Positions 8,333 to 16,296 of a DNA stretch of 32,836 nucleotides are shown here, piece by piece. How positions within the stretch are numbered: the stretch's first letter is position 1; each line of letters starts with the position of its first letter. The stretch spans positions 1 to 32,836 of the forward strand of contig JAABTH010000009.1 of assembly GCA_011389985.1 (NCBI GenBank). Direction: 5' to 3'. Under the pieces are notes generated by a model. That model was given only the letters and a program-made list of their open reading frames with translations. It ran no database searches and was not told the DNA's origin. The translations under genes and the position numbers were made by a program. This DNA is from Bacillota bacterium (lineage in GTDB: Bacteria > Bacillota > Dethiobacteria > DTU022).

Positions 8333-8486
8333 TATTTTTCCTCCTACCTCATTACAGGAATACCCGGTGGATAGAAATTGTAATGATGCTCTCAATAATT
8401 CTTTAAAGTTTAACTCATATCCTGCCGCAGGCTTAAAATGATTAATGATTTTCTTAATGAAAAAGTGAATTGGCGTCTTCATTGCG

Positions 8487-8515
8487 TTGACAGTCTCTAA
8501 TCTACATGCTACCTT
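8487..8515 (+). promoter_or_regulatory. Predicted promoter of hisG
   Basis: A consensus -35 TTGACA (8487-8492), 17-bp spacer, and -10 TACCTT (8510-8515) with an extended TGC just before it. The implied start is near 8522, leaving about 28 nt before the ATG at 8550. The -10 is weak but the extended element supports the call. Confidence 0.5.
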
Positions 8516-8549
8516 AATACTACTTGTAAAAATAAAAGGAGCGAGCAAA

Positions 8550-9422
8550 ATGAATAAATTAAAGCTGGGTCTGCCTGCCGGCAGCTTACAGAATACAACT
8601 CTCGAGATGTTTAAGAAGGCCGGCTATAATATACATATTGGAGAGCGCTCTTACTATCCGTATATTGATGATGAAGAAGTAGAGTGCGTTCTAATGCGGG
8701 CCCAGGAAATACCGCAATATGTTGAAGAAAAAGTGTTGGATGTTGGCCTTACCGGTAAGGATTGGATCACTGAAACAGCAGTAGATGTAATTGAAATGGC
8801 CGATTTAAATTATTCCAAGCGTGGGTTAAGGCCGGTTCGCCTGGTTCTGGCTGTTCCCCAGGACTCACCATTTGAAAAAGCGGAAGACCTTTCCGGTAAA
8901 AGAATTGCCACGGAACTGGTTGAAACAACCAAAAGATATTTTGCAGAAAAAGGAATAGATGCATCTGTTTCATTTTCATGGGGAGCCACCGAAGTTAAAC
9001 CGCCGCTTTTAGCCGACGCTATTGCCGAGCTAACTGAAACAGGACGTTCTCTTAAAGCAAACCAGCTCAAAGTAATTGAAACTATTCTGGTTTCCACTCC
9101 CAGGGTGATCATGAATAATGAAAGCTATAAGGATGTATGGAAGAAAAAGAAAGTTGATAATATGATCACTCTGCTTAAAGGGGCTCTTTTAGCTGAACAG
9201 AAAGTAATGTTGAAAATGAACGTTCACAGTGATAACCTGGGAAAAATAGTTGATTTACTGCCTGCCTTGCGCAAGCCGACCATATCAAATCTTTGTTCTG
9301 ATAACTGGGTGGCAGTAGAAACAGTAGTGGACGAACATAAGGTCCGCACTTTGATATGTGAACTTCAGGAAGCTGGGGCAGAAGGTATCCTCGAGTTTCC
9401 GATGAACAAAATTATTCCATAG
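8550..9422 (+). CDS. hisG: ATP phosphoribosyltransferase, long form
   Basis: A 290-residue enzyme joining ATP and PRPP in the first step of histidine biosynthesis. The start is the ATG at 8550 with AAAGGAGCGAG upstream; the frame is open further 5' but lacks a site there. N-terminal LKLGLPAGSLQ and LTGKDWI match the periplasmic-binding-protein-like catalytic fold. IATELVETTKRYF and the FSWGATEVKPPLLADAI segment form the PRPP/ATP site region. About 75 C-terminal residues after MNNESYKD form the regulatory ACT-like domain typical of the long, HisZ-independent form, which is feedback-inhibited by histidine. No other his gene is in the window, so this is a stand-alone copy. The next gene starts 57 nt downstream on the same strand. 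Confidence 0.92.
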   Translation: MNKLKLGLPAGSLQNTTLEMFKKAGYNIHIGERSYYPYIDDEEVECVLMRAQEIPQYVEEKVLDVGLTGKDWITETAVDVIEMADLNYSKRGLRPVRLVLAVPQDSPFEKAEDLSGKRIATELVETTKRYFAEKGIDASVSFSWGATEVKPPLLADAIAELTETGRSLKANQLKVIETILVSTPRVIMNNESYKDVWKKKKVDNMITLLKGALLAEQKVMLKMNVHSDNLGKIVDLLPALRKPTISNLCSDNWVAVETVVDEHKVRTLICELQEAGAEGILEFPMNKIIP

Positions 9423-9479
9423 ATTAATGGTAATTTTTGCAAAAAGATTGCCTATACTTAAACAAAGAGGGTGTAAAAT

Positions 9480-10421
9480 ATGAGTGATGAAACAAAAAAT
9501 GTAATGGAGCGAGTAAAAACTATCCAGCCTATGCCATTACTGGCTGTAATAGCAGTTTTGCTTGTTGCGGTGATTGTCCTATCTGTTATGTTAGTGCAGC
9601 TAAATGGCCGGCAGCAGGAAGCAAGCAGTGAAGAAGCAGTGGCTATGGTTAACGACGAACCGGTTTTAAAAGATGAGCTTTTCGAAATTATGTATGCCCA
9701 GGGAGGTGCTGACGCTCTTGAGCAATTGATTGCCAGAAAGTTAATTGCCCAGGAAGCGGCAAACGTTGGCATAGCGGTTACCGAGGAAGAGCTCGATGAA
9801 GAAGTTGATTCCATCATTGGTGAAAGTTTTCAGGGTTCCAGGGAAGATTTTCTTACTGTTCTTGAATCTTATGGTATTAGTGAAGAGTCTTTCCGTGAAG
9901 ATGCGCGGCTTAACCTATTGGTTAGAAAGCTGGCCATGACTGAGATAGACCCCTCGGAGGAGGATCTGATCGAGTTTTTTGAGAATAACACCTCCCTTTT
10001 CGAACAACCGGAAACAGTAGAAGCCAGGCATATTCTGGTTGAAACTGAAGATGAGGCTGACGAGATTCTTGCCTTGCTTCGTGATGGTGGAGATTTTGCC
10101 GAACTTGCAGCAGAAAATTCAATTGACCTTTCAAATAAAGATGATGCCGGCTATTTAGGATATTTCGGCCGGGGAGAGATGGTTCAGGAGTTTGAGGACG
10201 TGGCATTTAGTTTGGAGACAGGAGATATCAGCGATCCTGTTGAAACCACTTTTGGTTTCCATATAATTGAGTTGATTGATCGTACTGAAACAGTTGAAAT
10301 TGAATATGAAGATGTAAGTGATGATGTAATGGAAGCTATGATCGAAGAGAGGGTTCCACAGGTTATTAACGAGCTTGTTCAAACCCTCTATGAAAAGTCA
10401 GAGATCGAATATCTTCTTTAA
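9480..10421 (+). CDS. Membrane-anchored PpiC-type peptidyl-prolyl isomerase (PrsA/SurA-like foldase)
   Basis: A 313-residue protein. Residues about 18-40 (PMPLLAVIAVLLVAVIVLSVM) form one N-terminal transmembrane anchor with no lipobox cysteine, unlike classical PrsA lipoproteins. The rest should face the cell-wall side. Residues about 55-165 resemble the SurA/PrsA chaperone domain (VAMVNDEPVLKDEL, then LIARKLIAQEA). A PpiC rotamase domain follows: VEARHILVETEDEADEI, GGDFAELAAENSID, GYLGYFGRGEMVQEFEDVAF, and ETTFGFHIIEL. Such proteins help secreted proteins fold. The protein is strongly acidic. A GAGGGTG site lies 6 nt before the ATG. It follows hisG closely and may be read through from it. 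Confidence 0.88.
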   Translation: MSDETKNVMERVKTIQPMPLLAVIAVLLVAVIVLSVMLVQLNGRQQEASSEEAVAMVNDEPVLKDELFEIMYAQGGADALEQLIARKLIAQEAANVGIAVTEEELDEEVDSIIGESFQGSREDFLTVLESYGISEESFREDARLNLLVRKLAMTEIDPSEEDLIEFFENNTSLFEQPETVEARHILVETEDEADEILALLRDGGDFAELAAENSIDLSNKDDAGYLGYFGRGEMVQEFEDVAFSLETGDISDPVETTFGFHIIELIDRTETVEIEYEDVSDDVMEAMIEERVPQVINELVQTLYEKSEIEYLL

Positions 10422-10447
10422 AGATATCTGGTGAAATAAGTATTATA

Positions 10448-10488
10448 AAGACAAACGCCTTTTTCTGTTTGAAAAAGGCGTTTGTCTT
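10448..10488. terminator. Bidirectional terminator-like hairpin
   Basis: A perfect 18-bp stem (10448-10465 with 10471-10488) encloses the 5-nt loop TGTTT. The arms include an internal T5/A5 run, so either strand shows a stem with U-rich parts. It sits between the convergent foldase and GatD genes. Confidence 0.7.
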
Positions 10489-10538
10489 GAATAAATAGAT
10501 TAAAGCATTTCCGGCCTTTATTCACCCTTACCCCGTTT

Positions 10539-11300
10539 TTAAGCCCTGCTAGACATTCTTTTATGTTTTTTTGAACCGGTCAGCTCAATTGCAGCCTTGT
10601 GTGCTTCTTCCTCCATATAATCATCAAGTTCGGACAACCGGGTGTCCTGGTTACGGTATGCCAGGGCTTTTTGCAGTAAGTAGTCAGTCAGCCAGGGGTT
10701 TTTAGGTAAGAGAGAGCCGTGCAGATAAGTGCCAATAACATTTTTATAAGTAGCGCCTTCAGTTTTGTCCAATCCGTTATTGCCGAATCCGGATACAACC
10801 TCACCAAGTGGTTTTAATGAAGGGCCAAGGTAAGTTCTACCTGCATGGTTTTCAAACCCGACCAATGTTTTACTTGGGTTCCAGAGAGTGCAGTTAATTA
10901 TAGCGTTGCCGATTAACCTGTTTTTACCGGCTTCTGTATGCATATCCATTATTTCAAGACCGCCTATTTTTTCACTATCAGCAGTTATATAATAACTGCC
11001 GAGCAGTTGGTAAGATCCACAAACTGCGAAAATAGTCATGCCTTCTTCGACAGCCCCATGCAGTTCTTTTTTTCGTTTTTTAAGGTCTGCTGCAACCAGT
11101 TTTTGATCGCTGTCCTGGCCGCCGCCCATAAAAAGAAGATCACAATTAGCAAAATTTATATTGTCTCCCGGCTCAACGGGAATTATATTCAGCTTTATAC
11201 TGCGCCATTCGGCCCTGCGTAATAAAGACAACATGTTTCCCCTGTCGCCGTAAAGGTTAAGCTGCCCCGGGTAAAGGTGATAAATATTGATTTCAGCCAT
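10539..11300 (-). CDS. gatD: Lipid II isoglutaminyl synthase, glutamine amidotransferase subunit GatD
   Basis: A 253-residue class-I glutamine amidotransferase-like protein (CobB/CobQ type). It supplies ammonia from glutamine to MurT for amidation of D-glutamate in the lipid II stem peptide. The nucleophile is Cys94 in FAVCGSYQLLG. The conserved histidine is His194 in GTYLHG, and the GGGQDSDQ loop is also typical. The length matches GatD (about 240-250). Its ATG at 11300 overlaps the MurT stop by one base (TAATG), so the pair is translationally coupled, as expected for a heterodimer. The basic C-terminal tail (KKHKR) is slightly long for the family. Confidence 0.93.
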   Translation of the reverse strand: MAEINIYHLYPGQLNLYGDRGNMLSLLRRAEWRSIKLNIIPVEPGDNINFANCDLLFMGGGQDSDQKLVAADLKKRKKELHGAVEEGMTIFAVCGSYQLLGSYYITADSEKIGGLEIMDMHTEAGKNRLIGNAIINCTLWNPSKTLVGFENHAGRTYLGPSLKPLGEVVSGFGNNGLDKTEGATYKNVIGTYLHGSLLPKNPWLTDYLLQKALAYRNQDTRLSELDDYMEEEAHKAAIELTGSKKHKRMSSRA

Positions 11301-12751
11301 TATTTATCCTCCCAGTATGGTTTACCAAGTCCCATCCTGTTCAAGTGACGCCTGATTTCGAGCATGGCTGTATAAGAAGGAAGGATAAAAAGGGTCCCCC
11401 CTGAAGCTGTTTTAGCCAGGGCTGATTGAAGCGCTTTTTCTGTATTTTTGTTAATATCAATTAAATCCGGCATTATACCGGCGTACTTAAAACGTACTGC
11501 CATATCCCATGCCCGCAGCCCGGAAGAAATAACTGCAGAAAGCTGAATATCTCGGGAGGAAAGCTGTTCGAAGTCTACATCCCACAGCCAGGATACATCA
11601 GTTCCGTCTGCAATTTTATCGTTTATAGCCACCATTAAAGAAAGATCACCTTCCCTGTTCAATACTGTTCGCAATACCTCATTTGCTCCGACCGGATTTT
11701 TGATAAGAGCGATTACTACTTTTTTGTTTTTGTAGGTAAATTGCTCCATACGGCCGAAGGAAGGGGTTGCCTTCTCAAGGGCACAAATTATTGTTTTTGC
11801 AGGAATATCCAGGGCAAAAGCGCAGCTTATTGCCGCCAGAATGTTATATAGATTGTAGCGACCGAGCAGGGGACAATTAAACTTCAACAGCCCACCGGGG
11901 TATTGAACCTCCAAACGGGAACTGCCGGTTCTGTTTTCCTCGTAACCAGTGAGCTTGATATCAGGTTCAGGTCTGCTGTAACCACAATTGGAGCAGTAGA
12001 AGTGACCTATGTGGGCATAATAGATCCGCTTATAAGCAAGTTCATTAAAGCACTGCGGGCAAATTTTCAGATCCTTAACTGAATCCTGAATATGATCTAC
12101 AGGCAGTTCTATGTCGATTCCATAGGTTAACCTGCAATGATTTTCGCTGCCTGCCAGTGCAACCAGAGATGGGTCATCAGCATTTATTATCTGGAAACCT
12201 CCTGCAGGTTGTGCCTCTAAGCCCTGCCGGATTGTATTCTGGATTCTATCTATTTCGCCATAGCGATCAAGCTGGTCCCGGAAAATATTAGTAACGATGA
12301 TCACCCCGGGCTTAAGATTATTTACAACACCCGGAAAAGCTCCTTCGTCAACTTCCATCACGGCATAATCAGTACTAATATTGCCTGATAAAGAGGCCGC
12401 TTCAACAAAAGCTGTTGCCACTCCCCAGGACATATTAGAACCGGACTGGTTATGAACATATGAAGAACCGAATTCTTTCATTATGGAGGTGATCAGGGCA
12501 GCAGTTGTTGTTTTACCATTGGTTCCGGTTACAACAAGGCTGCCTTTACCTGTTTCATGGGCAAGTTTAGAAACAAGGCCGGGTTCAATTTTTTGAGCAG
12601 TTCGCCCCGGCAAGGTAGTGCCACCTCTGCCCAGTATCCTGGTTGCCGCAATCAGCGTTTTTCCTACTATGACAGCTGCAGCAATTTTAATTTTAAAAAG
12701 GCGGTTATTAAAACCGCCTTTGTCAGTTACCTGCTTATGCTTGTTACGCAC
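11300..12751 (-). CDS. murT: Lipid II isoglutaminyl synthase, Mur ligase-like subunit MurT
   Basis: A 483-residue Mur ligase-family ATPase that activates the stem-peptide D-glutamate for amidation by ammonia from GatD. The P-loop GTNGKTTT is at residues 76-83. A four-cysteine zinc ribbon characteristic of MurT lies in the central domain (CPQC at 231-234, CSNC at 253-256). C-terminal features include AINDKIADGTDVSWLWDVDF, the 'n....DG.DvSWiwD.df' DUF1727 signature. The only possible start is GTG 12751, 22 nt past the CBS stop, with a weak and distant AAGGGA site. Codons 11-19 contain a terminator-like hairpin. It probably belongs to a CBS-MurT-GatD operon. Confidence 0.92.
   Translation of the reverse strand: MRNKHKQVTDKGGFNNRLFKIKIAAAVIVGKTLIAATRILGRGGTTLPGRTAQKIEPGLVSKLAHETGKGSLVVTGTNGKTTTAALITSIMKEFGSSYVHNQSGSNMSWGVATAFVEAASLSGNISTDYAVMEVDEGAFPGVVNNLKPGVIIVTNIFRDQLDRYGEIDRIQNTIRQGLEAQPAGGFQIINADDPSLVALAGSENHCRLTYGIDIELPVDHIQDSVKDLKICPQCFNELAYKRIYYAHIGHFYCSNCGYSRPEPDIKLTGYEENRTGSSRLEVQYPGGLLKFNCPLLGRYNLYNILAAISCAFALDIPAKTIICALEKATPSFGRMEQFTYKNKKVVIALIKNPVGANEVLRTVLNREGDLSLMVAINDKIADGTDVSWLWDVDFEQLSSRDIQLSAVISSGLRAWDMAVRFKYAGIMPDLIDINKNTEKALQSALAKTASGGTLFILPSYTAMLEIRRHLNRMGLGKPYWEDK
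12691..12721 (-). terminator. Terminator-like hairpin inside the 5' end of murT
   Basis: On the minus strand, AAAGGCGGTT (12721-12712) pairs with AACCGCCTTT (12706-12697) around a 5-nt loop, followed by TTAAAATTAAAATT. This looks like an intrinsic terminator for the upstream CBS gene, yet it lies within murT codons 11-19. It may attenuate transcription into murT-gatD. Confidence 0.5.
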
Positions 12752-12772
12752 TTGCGTATATTCACGTCCCTT

Positions 12773-13237
12773 TTACAGGTTGGCCAGGCACTGCACCATG
12801 TCGGACCTTGTTATAATACCAACCAGCTTATTATCTTTGTCGACAACCGGAACTCGGTTAATTTTGCGACGGTTCATCAATCTTGCTACTTCATTTGCCG
12901 GCTCGTCCTCATTTATTGTATATACTTTTTTAGTCATTATCTGGCTCACCCTGGTAGTGTGCAGCATGTCAAATCCCCTGCGCATGCTGGCAAGATCATT
13001 AATGTCGGCATAAGGAGAAACCCATCCGGAAAGATTGGATAGAGGAATTACATTTATTGAATGAGAGTATCTGATAATATCAGTGTCAGAAATAACACCT
13101 ATAACTCTGTTTTCCTCATCTACTACGGGAAAACCGCTGAAACGTTTTTCGGCTAACAGTTCCAGAACTTCTTTAACAGATTGGTTTTCTGTTACACTTT
13201 GGGCTGGTGAAGTCATGATATCTTTCGCAGTTTGCAT
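12773..13237 (-). CDS. Tandem CBS-domain protein
   Basis: A 154-residue protein made almost entirely of two CBS repeats. The first begins AKDIMTSPAQSVTENQSV and ends VIGVISDTDIIRY. The second begins VSQIMTKKVYTINEDEP and ends LVGIITRSDMVQCL. A CBS pair forms a Bateman module that binds adenine nucleotides (AMP/ATP, sometimes SAM) and normally regulates a partner. There is no fused effector domain. AGGGAGGT lies 5-6 nt before the ATG. It lies just upstream of murT on the same strand, but nothing in the sequence shows a functional link to cell-wall synthesis. Confidence 0.9.
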   Translation of the reverse strand: MQTAKDIMTSPAQSVTENQSVKEVLELLAEKRFSGFPVVDEENRVIGVISDTDIIRYSHSINVIPLSNLSGWVSPYADINDLASMRRGFDMLHTTRVSQIMTKKVYTINEDEPANEVARLMNRRKINRVPVVDKDNKLVGIITRSDMVQCLANL

Positions 13238-13338
13238 TTTTTACCTCCCTGCTTTTTCAAATCATAGTTGCCATAAAATTAATATTTCTACAATAAACCC
13301 ATGTTTCCTGCATCATAATGCGGTGCATGAATATAAAA

Positions 13339-15180
13339 TTATTGCATCTTTCTGAATGGCAGGGCATCCACAAAAAATTCCTGGAAGTCGGGTCGAGTTG
13401 AGAGCTCCATGTGAATTACTGTTTTTGGCAGGGTAAAGGCCCTTTTACGCATCGTCATGGAAGCAAGAGCCATTCTGGCCCCATCGCCAGCCGCGTTTCC
13501 AATTGCGATAATTTTTTCGGCGGGCATTTGCGGCAACAATCCGATTCCGAGAGCGCTTTCCTTGCGAACATAGTTTCCGAAGGCTCCCGCCAGTAAAACT
13601 CTGTCGAGATCCTTTACGCTGATGCCGGCTTCTTTTAAAAGAATCATCAGGCCGGCATTAATAGCTCCCTTGGCCAGCTGTAGTTCGCGCAGATCTCCCT
13701 GGGAGATTACAATATCTTCACCTGTCTCTGAATCTTTTCCAGAAACCAGGATAAATTCATATCCACCTTCGCCCCGGCGCAGCCTATCTTTAAATTGCGC
13801 AGGAACTTTATCCGGGTTTTCTTCCGGATTAACAAAACGACCGCTTGGTTCTACCAGTCCTGCATCAAGCAGGGCCGAAGCGGCATCAATCAAACCTGAA
13901 CCGCAGATTCCGCAGGCAGGGGCATCATCAATCATGCCTAATTCAATTCTACCTTTTAGGTAGCTGACAGTTTCAATCGCGCCGGCTGCGGCACGCATGC
14001 CCTGTTTAATCTGGGCGCCTTCGAAAGCGGGTCCGGCTGCTGTGGAACAGGCCATTAGTTTGCCATTTGCTCTCAGAACCAGTTCACCATTGGTACCAAT
14101 ATCTATGGCAGCACAATTGTCACCGGGTTGGTCAAGATCTGCGGCCAATATAACCCCAACTGTGTCTGAACCAACATAACCGGCAATATTAGGCAGAAAG
14201 ATTACCCGTCCTGAAGGATTAATCCTGATTCGAATTTCAGCAGCTTCCACTTCAAGAGCTTTGCTGTAAGCCGGTATAAAGGGAGCCGGAGCCAGATAAG
14301 TAGGATCAATTCCCATAAATAAATGGCTCATCGTTGTGTTGCCGACGGCAATCACTTCATAGATCCTGTCGCGGGCAATTTTGGTTTTTCTCAGCAAGTC
14401 GTGGAGAATCTTATTGACCGCCTCTATTACTTTATCCTGGAGCTGCTTAAGGCCGTCTTTAGACTGAGAAGCGTGAGTTATTCTGGAGATCACATCGGCG
14501 CCATAGATATTCTGCGGGTTGGTAACTGCAGCTACGGCAATTACTTTGGCGCTGTTTAAATCGATCAGTGATCCGACAATAGTGGTAGTGCCGATATCAA
14601 AAGCTACTCCGTAAAGCTGATCTGTGGTATCTCCAGGTTCTATAGATAAGATGCGGTTGCCGCTGACAGCCGTTGTAACAGAGTAGCTGTTTTTCCTCAA
14701 CATAGAGGGAAAATTAGTCAGTTCGCGTGGTTTCACCTGAAGTTCGCCACGTTTAAGTTCCGCCAACAGTCTTTCCAGGTCGGCAGTTTGGTCTTTCACA
14801 GCAGGGCGACTCAGTTTCACAGCAATTTTTTCCACCGCCGCTTCAGCTTGCAAAATTTCAACTCCTCCGGCCAGAGTTGTTTTACGGGTATGCGCATCCT
14901 TCTGTACAGGTACTTCAATAGTGCAATTGCCTTCAACTGTTCTCTGGCAGGCCAAAGCCCATCCTGCTTTTAATTCAGCCTTCGATAGATGCTTAATCTC
15001 TGCGGCAGTTGCCTCGCCGCAGCTACCATCAGTAATCTTAACCCTGCATTTACCACAGGTTCCTTTTCCGGCGCAGTCTCCTTCGATATAGAGGCCTGCA
15101 TCATCTGCCGCTTTTAATAAATTAGTTCCTGTTACAACATCAATTTCTTTATTCTGGGGTATAAATTTGACTAGAGGCAT
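13339..15180 (-). CDS. Ferredoxin-ASKHA protein, RACo/RamA-like activator of corrinoid proteins (DUF4445)
   Basis: A 613-residue protein with an N-terminal plant-type [2Fe-2S] ferredoxin domain: ligands Cys36, Cys42, Cys45 and Cys78 in DCAGKGTCGKC...ACQR. A linker follows, then a large ASKHA ATPase-like domain with VAFDIGTTTIVGSLIDL, AAIDIGTNGELVL and LAGAFGNYVRKE. Proteins of this architecture use ATP to push an electron onto the inactive Co(II) cofactor of corrinoid methyl-transfer proteins, restoring Co(I) in acetogenesis or methylotrophic demethylation. AGAAGGAG lies 10 nt before the ATG. No corrinoid protein or methyltransferase is adjacent, so its client is elsewhere in the genome. Some unlinked copies may serve other metalloproteins. 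Confidence 0.88.
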   Translation of the reverse strand: MPLVKFIPQNKEIDVVTGTNLLKAADDAGLYIEGDCAGKGTCGKCRVKITDGSCGEATAAEIKHLSKAELKAGWALACQRTVEGNCTIEVPVQKDAHTRKTTLAGGVEILQAEAAVEKIAVKLSRPAVKDQTADLERLLAELKRGELQVKPRELTNFPSMLRKNSYSVTTAVSGNRILSIEPGDTTDQLYGVAFDIGTTTIVGSLIDLNSAKVIAVAAVTNPQNIYGADVISRITHASQSKDGLKQLQDKVIEAVNKILHDLLRKTKIARDRIYEVIAVGNTTMSHLFMGIDPTYLAPAPFIPAYSKALEVEAAEIRIRINPSGRVIFLPNIAGYVGSDTVGVILAADLDQPGDNCAAIDIGTNGELVLRANGKLMACSTAAGPAFEGAQIKQGMRAAAGAIETVSYLKGRIELGMIDDAPACGICGSGLIDAASALLDAGLVEPSGRFVNPEENPDKVPAQFKDRLRRGEGGYEFILVSGKDSETGEDIVISQGDLRELQLAKGAINAGLMILLKEAGISVKDLDRVLLAGAFGNYVRKESALGIGLLPQMPAEKIIAIGNAAGDGARMALASMTMRKRAFTLPKTVIHMELSTRPDFQEFFVDALPFRKMQ

Positions 15181-15330
15181 TTTTTATAAACTCCTTCTAA
15201 CTGTTACTCTCCCTTTTCCTGCGGAAAGAGTTGGGATGAGAGTGCGGTTTTTTGCAGCTCACTTTATCTTAAATATATTATAGAATGGTTTTACATATTA
15301 TAATTCTAATTTACGGATACCGTCAATTAT

Positions 15331-15360
15331 AAACAAAAAGCAACCCTTAAGCAGGTTGCT
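15331..15360 (-). terminator. Intrinsic terminator of the tRNA-Arg gene
   Basis: Reading the minus strand, AGCAACC (15360-15354) pairs with GGTTGCT (15345-15339) over an 8-nt loop and is followed by TTTTGTTT. It starts 10 nt past the tRNA CCA end. Confidence 0.8.
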
Positions 15361-15369
15361 CCTGGCAGT

Positions 15370-15444
15370 TGGTGCGCCCGCAGGGATTCGAACCCCGACT
15401 TCAGGCTCCGGAGGCCTGCGTGATATCCCTTTCACTACGGGCGC
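15370..15444 (-). tRNA. tRNA-Arg (anticodon CCG)
   Basis: A full cloverleaf on the minus strand. The acceptor stem GCGCCCG (15444-15438) pairs with CGGGCGC (15380-15374). The D arm has a GTGA/TCAC stem. The anticodon stem CAGGC/GCCTG holds the loop CTCCGGA, giving anticodon CCG, which reads the CGG arginine codon. The T arm CGGGG-TTCGAAT-CCCTG has one G-U pair. The discriminator is A, and CCA is encoded in the DNA (15372-15370). It has its own promoter and terminator, so it is a single-gene unit. Confidence 0.95.
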
Positions 15445-15465
15445 CTGATAATTTTGCACAAAAAC

Positions 15466-15494
15466 ATAATACCACCTGCCCCCTTCCAAGTCAA
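15466..15494 (-). promoter_or_regulatory. Sigma-A-type promoter of the tRNA-Arg gene
   Basis: Minus-strand -35 TTGACT (15494-15489), exactly 17 bp spacer, -10 TATTAT (15471-15466), about 22 nt before the mature tRNA 5' end. The near-consensus quality fits a stable-RNA gene. Confidence 0.8.
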
Positions 15495-15584
15495 ACAGCG
15501 GTGCTACAAAAAAAGCATGTCATTTTATCCCACAAATAAGTTCCAAATGTAAAAACATATTACCAATAAAATTGAACCGGATTG

Positions 15585-15613
15585 TTGTTTAACTTTAAGT
15601 TCTATTGTAGAAT
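15585..15613 (+). promoter_or_regulatory. Predicted promoter upstream of the DUF2937-like gene
   Basis: -35 TTGTTT (15585-15590), 17-bp spacer, -10 TAGAAT (15608-15613), placing the transcript start near 15620 and leaving about a 60-nt leader before the ATG at 15680. Confidence 0.55.
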
Positions 15614-15679
15614 TGATAAGAGATACTGAACTACTTGGACAAGAAAAAAAGTTCTGTTATTTTTTGGGAGGTTAGGTTG

Positions 15680-16216
15680 ATGATAAAAATACGTGGTGGG
15701 CCGCTTAAGGTTTTGGATGGTCTAGCAGATCGTATTTCCGCTGCTGTTGGTGCAGTTGCTTTCTCCCAGTTTCCCCAGTTTTATGGTCAGTATATGCAGC
15801 GTCTCGGCGGCCACTTAGATGAGGCCCGTAGAATGCTCGATCAATACATAAAGGCCGCTGCAGCATTAAATTTAACCCTTGAAGAATATATCCACGAACA
15901 CCTTGAATCAGGGAGCTCTGTCTTTATATCATCAGGTGAGATTATGCAAAGCCTGGTTGAACGCTATGAAGCTCTGGAAAAGGCATATATGGCGTTGAAC
16001 GATGCCAATATATACAACAGGTGGTACGTATTTTTAAGAGAAGTTGACTGGTCTATTGCAGCTGGTACCTGGCAGAATTTCGTACCCGGTGTGCCCACAA
16101 CCACTGAAGGACTAGTCTATGCTTTAACCGGTCTTTTACTGGGCTGGGCAATCTACAGTTTCTTCAAATATGTTGTTTCCATCCCTTTCAGTTCAACCGC
16201 GGATCCCAAAGCTTGA
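15680..16216 (+). CDS. DUF2937-like protein with a C-terminal membrane helix
   Basis: A 178-residue protein of unknown function. The frame is open to 15635, but GGGAGGTTAGGTTG sits directly before the ATG at 15680, which is the better start. The order of features resembles the DUF2937 family: a short hydrophobic N-terminal segment (GAVAFSQFPQFYGQYMQRL), HLDEARRMLDQY, a charged helical middle with HLESGSSVF and LVERYEALEKAY, then WQNFVPGVPTTTEGLVYAL leading into one transmembrane helix (LTGLLLGWAIYSFFKYVV). In that family the equivalent end is 'y.VPl...gl..g..gLLL.w'. The assignment is from recalled family pattern. That family is mostly reported from Gram-negatives, so this would be an unusual host. 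It precedes the ymfF/ymfH pair by 80 nt on the same strand. Confidence 0.55.
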   Translation: MIKIRGGPLKVLDGLADRISAAVGAVAFSQFPQFYGQYMQRLGGHLDEARRMLDQYIKAAAALNLTLEEYIHEHLESGSSVFISSGEIMQSLVERYEALEKAYMALNDANIYNRWYVFLREVDWSIAAGTWQNFVPGVPTTTEGLVYALTGLLLGWAIYSFFKYVVSIPFSSTADPKA

Positions 16217-16296
16217 AGAAGGTAAAGGAAAAGCACCACATTATTTTAAAAATAGGGCAGGGGTGCCGTCCCTGACTTATTGAAGGAGGTCAGGTT

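Noticed and set aside
8333-8548. 72-codon N-terminal extension of the larger dehydratase subunit
   Set aside because: The strong GGTAGGAGG site and the ATG at 8332 fit the start. The extension has no ribosome site and overlaps the divergent hisG promoter.
13622-13963. Plus-strand frame of 113 codons opposite the RACo-like gene
   Set aside because: It is antisense to a well-supported gene, has a low-complexity composition and lacks a ribosome site. The same reasoning applies to other long opposite-strand frames in the window.
15298-15489. Minus-strand 63-codon frame over the tRNA region
   Set aside because: It runs through the tRNA-Arg gene, its promoter and terminator, and has no protein-like features.
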